A DNA stretch of 64,000 nt, taken from assembly GCF_000830505.1 (NCBI RefSeq), contig NZ_JXOK01000049.1, positions 186,001 to 250,000 on the forward strand, read 5' to 3'. The stretch is from Vibrio mytili. Lineage in GTDB: Bacteria; Pseudomonadota; Gammaproteobacteria; Enterobacterales; Vibrionaceae. Each line of letters opens with the position of its first letter. Position 1 is the first letter of the stretch. Position numbers and translations under genes: made by a program. The notes under the pieces were generated by a model. It ran no database searches. It was given only the letters and a program-made list of their open reading frames with translations, and had not been told where the DNA came from. Of the stretch, positions 56,380 to 64,000 are shown one piece after another.

Positions 56380-56411
56380 AAGCCGAGTGACTAAACTCGG
56401 CTGTTTTTTTA
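56380..56411 (+). terminator. Terminator of the SH3-domain gene
   Basis: AGCCGAGT (56381-56388) pairs with ACTCGGCT (56395-56402), followed by GTTTTTTT. Confidence 0.88.
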
Positions 56412-56421
56412 GTGAGTATTT

Positions 56422-56898
56422 ATGCCCTGGATCGATCTTCGAAGAGTTCTTATGCTGCTGGTTGCAATGGTTTTAATACCAATGCAAGCCTTTGCTGCGC
56501 TAGGGGAACAAAAGGCTCACTTACCGTACTTTTCCAAGTTGCAGCCCCTTGCTGCAAAAAGTTCATCATCGACGCCTGTTAATTTCTCTGAGATTGAAGA
56601 AGAGGGCACATCCTCACCCATTTCTCAGGATAACATTGATATAGATCCCCCGGCGCTAGTTAACTCTCTGCGTTGGCCATTTTATTTCCAAAATGGTCTG
56701 GATGATGAGCACACGGACACTGACGGTAATTTTACTTCTCCTTTCTATGCTGATGCCGGCTATACCTATACCTTGAGTCACATCGGTTGGCTTCAAAGTC
56801 AGCGCACTTTTCATCATTTCGCGAATGACCATCGCATCTCCGGTTGGAAAGAAACCAATGCAATGTACGTCGCCCTTAATAGCCAATTTTCTGCGTAA
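56422..56898 (+). CDS. Exported hypothetical protein (158 aa)
   Basis: A signal peptide (LRRVLMLLVAMVLIPMQAFAAL, cleavage after about residue 25) precedes a polar protein with a serine- and acid-rich linker and a C-terminal half rich in Tyr, Trp and His (SLRWPFYFQNGLDDEH..., HHFANDHRISGW). It is the gene directly before secD2, on the same strand, about 140 bp away. I recognise no family. A role with SecDF2 is only suggested by position. Confidence 0.6.
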   Translation: MPWIDLRRVLMLLVAMVLIPMQAFAALGEQKAHLPYFSKLQPLAAKSSSSTPVNFSEIEEEGTSSPISQDNIDIDPPALVNSLRWPFYFQNGLDDEHTDTDGNFTSPFYADAGYTYTLSHIGWLQSQRTFHHFANDHRISGWKETNAMYVALNSQFSA

Positions 56899-57040
56899 AC
56901 TTTATCTCTATCCCATTTTCAACACGACAATCATGATGCTTTGAGTATTGCTTCCCCTAATTGTATTGGGCGTTTGTCGTGAGGTTATTATTTATTTGAA
57001 ACTTCACATCCTACGTGGGTGTGAAGGGATGATGTTTACA

Positions 57041-58879
57041 ATGAACAAAACACCAAGAACCCAAAACAGTAAAAAACTGCTGAATCATTATTCAGCATGG
57101 AAATACGTCGTTCTCATAGCGACCGTCATCATGCTAACGCTTAGTGCGATTCCAACTTGGTTTGGCGAACAGCCGTCAATCCAAGTCACGTTCGCGGAGA
57201 ACAGTAGTAAAAATATATCAGTGATACAGCTAAGCCAGTTGTTGAAAACTCATCATATCCCCGCAGACAAAATCACCGAAAAAGACGGCAAAACCACCAT
57301 CGTTTTTGCCGATGAAGATGATCAAACTAAAGCGCGAGCTTTGCTAAATAAAGAATTGGATCAAAAAGACAGTATCTCTTTCTCCTACGTGTCAATTGCG
57401 CCGCAGTGGCTCAATGATATGGGATTCAATCCAATTAAACTGGGTCTTGACCTGCGTGGTGGAGTGCAGTTTTTACTCAACGTTGATGTCAATAAAGCAT
57501 TTGAAGAACAGCGAGATGCTTTGATTGATGAGATTAAAGCTGATCTGCGCGATCAACGTATTCGTGGCGTGCAAGTCCTTGCTGAGAGCGGTAACCGTAT
57601 TTCGGTAAATAGTGACAGTGAAAAAGCGTTGGCTGAGGTGAACCAGTTTTTACGCCAAAACTACCCAGGCTGGAATACGAAAACGTCTTCTCGTGGCATC
57701 GTTCTTGCGCCAAGCGAGAAAAATGTTCAAGAGTTTCAGTCAACAACGCTTGAACAAAATCTGAAGATCATGCGTGGTCGAATTGAAGAGTTAGGCATTA
57801 CAGAAGCTCTGGTTCAACGTCAGGGAACAGACAGTATTCGCATTGAACTTCCTGGCGTTCAAGATCCGGCTCAAGCAAAAGACGTTATCGGCGCGACCGC
57901 GAGTCTTGCTTTTTACGAGGTAAAAGATCCAAGCGCAGGAAAAAGCAGCGAAGACTTGGTGTTGAAGGATAATGATGGTCGTACAGTCACTTTAGCTAAG
58001 CGACCAGTATTAACCGGAGAACATATTGTTAATGCTCGCGCTGGCGTAGACAAAATGGGCATGTCAGAGGTTAATATCGCGCTCGATCATGCTGGTGGGA
58101 AAAAAATGAGCGATTTTTCGGCAACACATATCGGAAAATCAATGGCGACGGTCTATCGCGAATATAAAACCAATGAACGTGGTATGACAGAGCGCAGTGA
58201 ACGCGTCATCAGTGTTGCGACTATTCAATCGCAACTGGGCAGTCAATTCCGTATTACCGGTGCAGGGAGTTCGGATGAAGCGCATCAGTTGGCGTTATTA
58301 CTGCGCGCAGGTTCGTTGACTGCACCAGTGACCATTGTCGAAGAGCGTACAATTGGAGCGTCTCTAGGGGCAGAAAACATCCAAAATGGCTTTGCTGCAC
58401 TCGCACTTGGTTTGGGGTTAACTCTAACCTTTATGGCATTGTGGTACCGACGTTTAGGCTGGATCGCGAACGTTGCACTCTGTACCAATATGCTTTGTTT
58501 ACTTGGTTTGATTGCTTTGCTTCCTGGGGCAGTACTTACCTTGCCGGGTATTGCAGGATTGGTTCTTACAGTCGGTATGGCGGTCGATACTAACGTTATC
58601 ATCTTTGAACGTATTAAGGACAAAATGCGAGAAGGGCGAAGCTTTGCTCAAGCGATTGATTTAGGATTTGATAGTGCGTTCGCGACCATTCTTGATGCCA
58701 ACATCACAACGATGATTACCGCAGTGATTTTATACGCTATTGGTAATGGCCCTATTCAAGGTTTTGCCTTGACCCTAGGGTTAGGTTTATTAACCAGTAT
58801 GTTTACAGGTGTGTTTGCTTCTCGTGCAATGATCAATTTAATTTGGGGCCGCGATGCCCGTCGTGATGTGAGGGTTTAA
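57041..58879 (+). CDS. secD: Protein translocase subunit SecD (second copy)
   Basis: SecD features are in order: an N-terminal helix (YVVLIATVIMLTLSAIP), DLRGGVQFLLNV at the start of the large periplasmic P1 domain, LGITEALVQRQGTDSIRIELPGV, and a C-terminal five-helix RND-type membrane domain with VGMAVDTNVIIFERIKD. It uses the proton gradient to pull proteins across with SecYEG. Start 57041 (MNKTPRTQ) gives 612 residues; ATGs at 57029 and 57032 are alternatives. Vibrio chromosomes carry more than one SecDF; the one here is probably the second-chromosome copy, sometimes Na+/H+ specialised. secF follows 2 bp later. Confidence 0.93.
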   Translation: MNKTPRTQNSKKLLNHYSAWKYVVLIATVIMLTLSAIPTWFGEQPSIQVTFAENSSKNISVIQLSQLLKTHHIPADKITEKDGKTTIVFADEDDQTKARALLNKELDQKDSISFSYVSIAPQWLNDMGFNPIKLGLDLRGGVQFLLNVDVNKAFEEQRDALIDEIKADLRDQRIRGVQVLAESGNRISVNSDSEKALAEVNQFLRQNYPGWNTKTSSRGIVLAPSEKNVQEFQSTTLEQNLKIMRGRIEELGITEALVQRQGTDSIRIELPGVQDPAQAKDVIGATASLAFYEVKDPSAGKSSEDLVLKDNDGRTVTLAKRPVLTGEHIVNARAGVDKMGMSEVNIALDHAGGKKMSDFSATHIGKSMATVYREYKTNERGMTERSERVISVATIQSQLGSQFRITGAGSSDEAHQLALLLRAGSLTAPVTIVEERTIGASLGAENIQNGFAALALGLGLTLTFMALWYRRLGWIANVALCTNMLCLLGLIALLPGAVLTLPGIAGLVLTVGMAVDTNVIIFERIKDKMREGRSFAQAIDLGFDSAFATILDANITTMITAVILYAIGNGPIQGFALTLGLGLLTSMFTGVFASRAMINLIWGRDARRDVRV

Positions 58880-58881
58880 TC

Positions 58882-59784
58882 ATGGTCCAACTACTCAAAT
58901 GTAATATTCGCAAAATACGTTACTTTACTGCACTGGTTTCTACGGTATTGACCGTGATTGCCATCGCAGCTTTAGCCGTGAAAGGTTTAAACTTTGGCCT
59001 TGATTTTACTGGCGGCATGGTCACAGAAGTAAAGCTTGATAAACAGTTAACTAATCGCGATCTTCTCAATGTTTTAGAGCCTCAATTAGGGGAATCTGCA
59101 TCGGTAACTCGCTCTGGAGAAGAAGGACGTTGGGTCATCCGTTATTCTGCACCTGAAGCGGGTCAATCGCAGCCAAGCGTGGTCGACATTCTGTCGCCAA
59201 TTTCTCACCATGTCGAAGTTGTCAGCAACAGTATTGTTGGCGCGCAAGTAGGCCAAGATTTGTTTGACCAGGGTGGTATGGCGCTATTGGTCTCTGTGTT
59301 AACGATTCTTGGTTATTTATGTTTTCGCTTTGAATGGCGATTGGCGAGTGGTTCTTTATTTGCGTTAGCGCACGATGTCATATTAGTACTCGGCTTTTTT
59401 GCTGCAACACAAATGGAGTTTAACTTAACGGTGTTCGCGGCCATTTTGGCGATTCTAGGCTACTCATTGAATGACTCCATCATTATCTCTGACCGTATTC
59501 GTGAGCTATTGGTTGCGAAACAGAACTGGAAAACTGAAGAAATTAACGATGAAGCGATTCTCGCGACGTTTTCTCGTACTATGGTGACTTCTGGTACCAC
59601 GTTGATTACGGTTGGCGCGTTATGGATGATGGGCGGTTCTGCTCTGGCTGGCTTCTCAACGGCAATGTTTATCGGTGTGTTATCAGGGACTTGGTCTTCT
59701 ATTTCTATTGGCACAGTTCTGCCTGAGAAGCTAAAACTCGAACCGAAACATTACCTACCAATCGAGATCGATACGGCGCCATGA
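58882..59784 (+). CDS. secF: Protein translocase subunit SecF (second copy)
   Basis: SecF signatures: a first helix, then GLNFGLDFTGGMVTEV near residue 35, a small periplasmic domain (residues 45-120), VVSNSIVGAQVGQDL, and LGYSLNDSIIISDRIRELL in the membrane domain. At 300 residues it has the standard length. It starts 2 bp after secD, so the two are translated together. Terminator 75 bp downstream. Confidence 0.94.
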   Translation: MVQLLKCNIRKIRYFTALVSTVLTVIAIAALAVKGLNFGLDFTGGMVTEVKLDKQLTNRDLLNVLEPQLGESASVTRSGEEGRWVIRYSAPEAGQSQPSVVDILSPISHHVEVVSNSIVGAQVGQDLFDQGGMALLVSVLTILGYLCFRFEWRLASGSLFALAHDVILVLGFFAATQMEFNLTVFAAILAILGYSLNDSIIISDRIRELLVAKQNWKTEEINDEAILATFSRTMVTSGTTLITVGALWMMGGSALAGFSTAMFIGVLSGTWSSISIGTVLPEKLKLEPKHYLPIEIDTAP

Positions 59785-59858
59785 ACATTGGACTGAGGCC
59801 GAATTTATAATTTCTGGTCGTAGTCAGAATTATCCATTAATGTGATTTGAGTAAAATA

Positions 59859-59888
59859 AGAAAGCTCCTTAAGAATAAGGAGCTTTCT
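59859..59888. terminator. Terminator after secDF
   Basis: AGAAAGCTCCTTA (59859-59871) pairs with TAAGGAGCTTTCT (59876-59888) over 13 bp, with a TGCTTT tail. It can also end the convergent lipoprotein transcript. Confidence 0.85.
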
Positions 59889-59918
59889 GCTTTAAGGATT
59901 AAGGCTAGTTAACCCGCT

Positions 59919-61889
59919 TTAGTCAATTTCAACCAAAATAGCGAGACCTAAACCGTACGGATCTGAACCCGTTGTCGCTGTTGTTGTGGTAAAAATACCT
60001 AAGCTGGCGGTTTCATTAAAGTAGCCTTTCAAAGTCAAGCTTTCATCACCGTCCATCACGGACAGTGTAGTCGCGCCATTTGATGCAACAGTAGTGGTTG
60101 CTGTGAGGCTCACAGAGTCTTTACTGCTCTCCAATGCTGCTCCAAATGATGGTAACTCAACAATGGCAATAGGACCCTTCACCGTCGCTGAAGATTGAGA
60201 CTCAAACTCCACGGTGGTATTGAACCCTGAATGCGCGAGCTCGAACGTGTTACCAGACATGGCTGTATTGGCAAAAATAAGTCGATACTTTTTGTTCTCT
60301 AAAGCCGGCGCTTCTGATGGGAGCTTCACTGCTAAGGTTGATTCAATGCTCATATCAGTGCCATCAGCACCGGTTGCACCATAGACTGCCATGAAATTGT
60401 AATCAGCGTTGACAAAGCCATCTGCAGGTTCGCCACCGACAGAGGCAATATCACCAGTTGCATCGGTCACAATGCTCATGCCCAAAACAGCTTCATCCTC
60501 TGCTACCTCAGAAACGTAATCACCTGAGCGAGAAATTCGTTGGTAGTATGGCGCTGAGAAATCCAATGTCGATGCACCAGAAAAAGTGAGTACATTTGTT
60601 TCCGTTTCTATTTCAACATAACCGTTGTTGTTAAAACTGCTTCCGAAATAAATGCGTCCAAAGTCGCCTATTAAGTCTGATTGAGACATATTTGACGGTT
60701 GTTCAGCAAGCACGAGTATTCCCCTTTCGATTTCTGCACCGCTGTAGGCTTCAGGGTCCAAAGCATCTTTTACACCGTCTCCATCTGTATCAATAGTTTC
60801 GTAGCGAATAGAGTTAAACTCACTGAGACTAAACACCAAATTACTGTCTTTCACTTTGTGAAGTTTTACTGTTTGAGGAGGTGAGCGCCAACCGAAATCA
60901 TCATCAATTTCTTCTTCAAACTCATTTTCAATGGTGAATATTCTATTTGAATCGTAAGTGAAGGATAGAGTTTCATCTTCACTGACTTCAGGTTCGTAGA
61001 CCGATGAGTAGGTGTTGCTTACGTCATCACCATGGACATAGCCCCACGCGCCTTCGTTATCTGTCAATAACACCTCAACATTGCCGTCAACGTCACCATC
61101 AAAGTTTGCCGAAGAGGAGTACATATTTAACGCGTAGGTTCCGTAGCTCCCGTCATGTAAGCCGATCGTCATATCAATCAAACGGTAATCTCCACTCACT
61201 TCAACCGCTGAAGACGAAGCTGTACTGATCGATGCAACCTGCTTATCTACGAAATCACCAAGTTCATTTTCTAGCGCGGCAATCATTGTCGTCATATCGC
61301 TGCTGCCAGCGACATTAAATTCTTCGACTTGCCCTTTAAGTTTTACCACCGAATCAGTCGTAAGCTCGGCGAGAGAAGTGTCTGATTGGATAAACTTCTG
61401 TAACACAAATTCGGAAATTGGAGAGATGTCTACAGATTCTTCCACGACTTGAGCTCTTAAGTTTATGCCGTTATTTCCGGAGATTCTAACAATCAAGTTA
61501 CCAGCCAATGGAACGCCTTCTGGAACCGTAATCGTATAGTCACCTGTAGTGGAGGTTGATGTTGTTGCGATGACGTCACCAACTTGATTGCCCTCGTCGT
61601 CAATACGAATAAGCTCGACCAAAGCCCCTTTAACAGGTTCTAATCCAGTGATTGCAGCATAAGCCGAGGGAAATACGTCATCTAAGATACTTTCGAAAAT
61701 AGTTTTATGCTTCAGCATCGCGACGGAACCACCAGGAGCGGTAACGGTACCTTTTACTTCCGTGCTACCGGTTTGGGAGGACTCGGTTGAGTCGGTAGAA
61801 TCGGTAGAATCGGATGATGAATCGCTTCCACACGCGACGAGAGCGAAAGGCAATATAACAGCGACCAGCTTAGGGTTTATTAACTTCAT
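59919..61889 (-). CDS. Large outer-surface lipoprotein (656 aa)
   Basis: The signal peptide ends in a lipobox (ALVAC, Cys near residue 20), so it is a lipoprotein. A low-complexity linker DSTDSTDSTESS follows (codon repeats AGAATCGGT at about 61785-61815). A carboxypeptidase-regulatory-like or Ig-like unit (KGTVTAPGG... to about residue 140) precedes several beta-rich parts. A calcium-site motif DTDGDGVKDALDP of thrombospondin type 3 kind lies near residue 375. Many aspartates suggest calcium binding. Start 61889 (MKLINPKL) is chosen for its lipobox signal. Function unknown; perhaps adhesion. Confidence 0.8.
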   Translation of the reverse strand: MKLINPKLVAVILPFALVACGSDSSSDSTDSTDSTESSQTGSTEVKGTVTAPGGSVAMLKHKTIFESILDDVFPSAYAAITGLEPVKGALVELIRIDDEGNQVGDVIATTSTSTTGDYTITVPEGVPLAGNLIVRISGNNGINLRAQVVEESVDISPISEFVLQKFIQSDTSLAELTTDSVVKLKGQVEEFNVAGSSDMTTMIAALENELGDFVDKQVASISTASSSAVEVSGDYRLIDMTIGLHDGSYGTYALNMYSSSANFDGDVDGNVEVLLTDNEGAWGYVHGDDVSNTYSSVYEPEVSEDETLSFTYDSNRIFTIENEFEEEIDDDFGWRSPPQTVKLHKVKDSNLVFSLSEFNSIRYETIDTDGDGVKDALDPEAYSGAEIERGILVLAEQPSNMSQSDLIGDFGRIYFGSSFNNNGYVEIETETNVLTFSGASTLDFSAPYYQRISRSGDYVSEVAEDEAVLGMSIVTDATGDIASVGGEPADGFVNADYNFMAVYGATGADGTDMSIESTLAVKLPSEAPALENKKYRLIFANTAMSGNTFELAHSGFNTTVEFESQSSATVKGPIAIVELPSFGAALESSKDSVSLTATTTVASNGATTLSVMDGDESLTLKGYFNETASLGIFTTTTATTGSDPYGLGLAILVEID

Positions 61890-62133
61890 ACTACATTCCT
61901 TTGTTGAATAGAATAGACACAACCTTGTTATGATGATGTAACTAATAAGTTGCAGAACAATGATTGCCTAAATGCATTGTTGTGTAAAGAGATCTACCAC
62001 CCATTTGCATTAACGTTTATTTTCAAGATCTAATAGTAAAGATGTAGTTAAAAGGGGATATTTTACTTTTTGATATATTTATCAAAAAGTAAGGGTGTAT
62101 ATGGGGATAAATGAAGTTTTAATGATATTTACA
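61890..62133. other. Intergenic region
   Basis: No gene. A palindrome AAAAGTAA...TTACTTTTT-like pair (TACTTTTTGATATATTTATCAAAAAGTA, about 62064-62091) could be an operator or terminator. The promoter of the lipoprotein gene must lie at its left side. Confidence 0.4.
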
Positions 62134-62753
62134 TTAGCTTACCAATAACCAAACACCGACGCCCATCATTAACGTGCCCGCCACACGGTTCATTAATCGA
62201 ACATTCTTTGATTGTCCTAATAGGCGTTTAAGCCCTTTACCACCAGTCGCGTACAGAGACATACACAGGAATTCAAACAACAAGATAATGGAAACCAGTA
62301 GCGTTAGTTGTGGTGTGAGTGCGGCATTTTGGTTGATAAAAGGCGGAAGAAGGGAAATCATAAATGCCCAACCTTTGGGGTTGGCAATCGCGGTCATGAA
62401 GCCTTGAAAGACGAGGTTCCAATTTCCTTGCGGCAGTGTGTCAGTGTTTTCGAGGTTGAGCGCCAATTTACCCCGTGAACGCCACATCTCCACGCCGAGA
62501 TAGAATAGATAGCTACCACCCACCAGTTTCAGCACAACAAAGAGCCAAGGATAATTCAGCATCACAGCAGCAATACCCAAAACCGCGGAAACAGACACCA
62601 AGCTACACCTGCCAGCTCACCAATCATCATCCACAAGGTTCTGCGGTAGCCGATGCTCATTCCTAGCGTTAACGCTAATGTCATGCACATCCCCGGAGTG
62701 ATGGAAACAAAGAAAAAGGTTGGGACAAACATACTTAGCATGGTGATATTCAT
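62134..62753 (-). pseudogene. LysE/RhtB family exporter, frameshifted
   Basis: Two overlapping reverse frames together make one LysE-type exporter. The first (62562-62753) gives FVSITPGMCMTLALTLGMSIGYRRTLWMMIGELAGVAW and stops early; the second (62134-62601) continues VSVSAVLGIAAVMLNYPWLF...GGSYLFYLG...NPKGWAFMISLLPPFI to a normal end. Adding one T at GCTTGG (about 62601-62606, reverse strand) reads GVALVSVSAV and joins them, giving about 206 residues with six membrane segments. One lost T in a TTT run may be a sequence error. Substrate would be an amino acid. Confidence 0.85.
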
Positions 62754-63032
62754 ATTATTAATCGTTCGTTAATTTATGGATAGTTCACAAAGATAGTGCA
62801 AAGTCTTCTTTGGTGCTACTGATAAGTTCAGGTCATTTCACATTATATATTCCTGCATGGCTTTGGCACTTACCGCTATTATTCAATACAGGTCCGTATT
62901 AATGGAAAAGCATACCTTGCGATTAACTTAGGTTCTTATCGAGCTTATTTATGTGATTGCAACGCTATTTTTTACCAACACCAAAACCTATATTGAAGAT
63001 TAATTTTAGCCATAAAATATGTGGGGGGAAGA

Positions 63033-64000
63033 ATGAAACTGGGCGTGATAGGTTTAGGTGGTATTTTTGAGGTTGCGTATTATCCGGCACTACAGCAGAT
63101 ACAGCCATCTGATCTGACGCTGTACGGGTATGACCCTGATCCTCAGCGCCAATTCGCAGGAATGATCCATTGTGAAAGTTTAGAGGAGCTGTTAGCTCTC
63201 CCATTAGATACCGTGTTGATCTTAACCCCTCCTGAACTGCACTTGGCAATGATACAAACTTGTTTATCTGAATCCCAGTGCCAACGAATCTTGGTCGAAA
63301 AGCCTGTTGTCGCGAGTTTGGCGCAAGTGGCAGAACTGAAACTTCTGCTGAGCTACCCTAAGCGTGCTCAGCGTGTGTTAGCATTAGATCATTGGATGTG
63401 CCGCGATGGGGTGCAACGCCTGTTTACCTCTGGCGTCGAGCAACGTGAGAATTCTTCGCAGCTGTGGCAGCCACTGCAGCCTGTTGATGGCTCGATACCG
63501 CCGATAAACTTGGCTCAAATTACGAAAGTTGAGGCTTTCTTACTGGAGCAAAGTGGCTTTAACGAGCAAGGTGAGCCAGTCGCACTTAACTTTGCCACCG
63601 GTGAAGTGGATAAACGCCAGTTTCAGCACCCAGATGGTGTTATTTTAGACATCGGTACACACGTTCTTACTATGATGAGGGAGATGCTGGCACGGTTTGG
63701 TGTGACGGATACAACGCTTAGTCTGCAAGTCGAGTTAGCTGAAGATCGCTTAGGTCAAGCCATCGCGGTGGGTGATGTGACTAGCGCGGAAGGTCATGCG
63801 AGCCTAAGTGGTTTTTGTGGCGCTATCCCAATCAGCTTGGAACTCAATAAGTACGCGGGCCTGTTAGGTGGCCAAAAAGGCTTTAACCTTTATCTCGATG
63901 ATGGGCGCGTGATCAGTCTGGATCGCAGTGGTGATGATGATGTTATTACAATCATTAACCATCAGCAACGTCTTCAATGGCAACGTCAAGGCGCATTGTA
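63033..64000 (+). CDS. Gfo/Idh/MocA-like oxidoreductase, cut by the window end
   Basis: Preceded by GGGGGGAAGA, the ATG at 63033 opens a frame that stays open for 322 codons to the window edge. The N-terminus MKLGVIGLGGIFEVAYYPAL is a dinucleotide-binding motif, and RILVEKPVVAS near residue 90 is the family EKP motif; DIGTHVLTMMREM near residue 210 fits the DxGxH position of the substrate domain. It should end soon after the window. Substrate unknown. Confidence 0.85.
   Translation, partial: MKLGVIGLGGIFEVAYYPALQQIQPSDLTLYGYDPDPQRQFAGMIHCESLEELLALPLDTVLILTPPELHLAMIQTCLSESQCQRILVEKPVVASLAQVAELKLLLSYPKRAQRVLALDHWMCRDGVQRLFTSGVEQRENSSQLWQPLQPVDGSIPPINLAQITKVEAFLLEQSGFNEQGEPVALNFATGEVDKRQFQHPDGVILDIGTHVLTMMREMLARFGVTDTTLSLQVELAEDRLGQAIAVGDVTSAEGHASLSGFCGAIPISLELNKYAGLLGGQKGFNLYLDDGRVISLDRSGDDDVITIINHQQRLQWQRQGAL

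Noticed and set aside
62965..63249. Reverse 94-codon ORF near the right edge
   Set aside because: It overlaps, in antisense, the start of a Gfo/Idh/MocA gene with a proper ribosome-binding site and NAD-binding motif.

Overview
The window reads as a Vibrio genome segment, most likely the second chromosome. The evidence is an adjacent luxP-luxQ pair (autoinducer-2 receptor), nqrM (Na+-NQR maturation), a second secD-secF pair and many typical Vibrio accessory transport and regulator genes, at moderate GC. It falls into two unlike parts.

Positions 1 to about 15,060 are a mobile element. Its right end is a large serine recombinase reading inward, next to the 3' half of a yghU-type glutathione transferase gene that the insertion has cut. 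The left end lies outside the window. From left to right it holds: a hairpin-rich leader with a 40-codon ORF; five forward cargo genes, the first possibly related to AcrVA2-like proteins; an ArdC-like antirestriction metallopeptidase; a probable replication initiator split by a frameshift, with three 21-22 bp spaced repeats upstream; a MazG-like gene; a displaced secG-like gene followed by an intact tRNA-Leu(GAG); an unknown 195-residue protein; a convergent cytosine methyltransferase / probable restriction endonuclease pair; a mobC-relaxase operon; and the recombinase. The combination of Rep-like gene, mobilization genes and serine recombinase suggests an integrated mobilizable plasmid or an integrative mobilizable element that carries both a restriction system and anti-restriction functions.

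Positions 15,060-64,000 are ordinary chromosome: peroxiredoxin, adenine deaminase, cold shock protein, pirin, patatin, YccF, three Gfo/Idh/MocA dehydrogenases, ribB with an FMN riboswitch, an LplT-like transporter fused to an acyltransferase, MgtE, an ABC1/UbiB-like kinase, a MocR-type regulator divergent from a PNPOx-like protein, YjeH and LysE exporters around an Lrp regulator, a long-form GAPDH, a MATE pump, yeeX, yceH, luxPQ, a NifX-like/nqrM/DUF134 group, a slyA-HlyD-DUF2955 efflux operon with two perfect SlyA-type palindromes, an EamA exporter divergent from an Lrp regulator, secDF2, and a large lipoprotein.

A cross-cutting observation is that five genes on both sides of the junction (Rep-like, peroxiredoxin, pirin, mgtE 3' end, a LysE-type exporter) are each broken by what looks like the loss of one base in a short homopolymer. 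That pattern points to sequence or assembly error at least as strongly as to gene decay, so those genes may be intact in the living strain.
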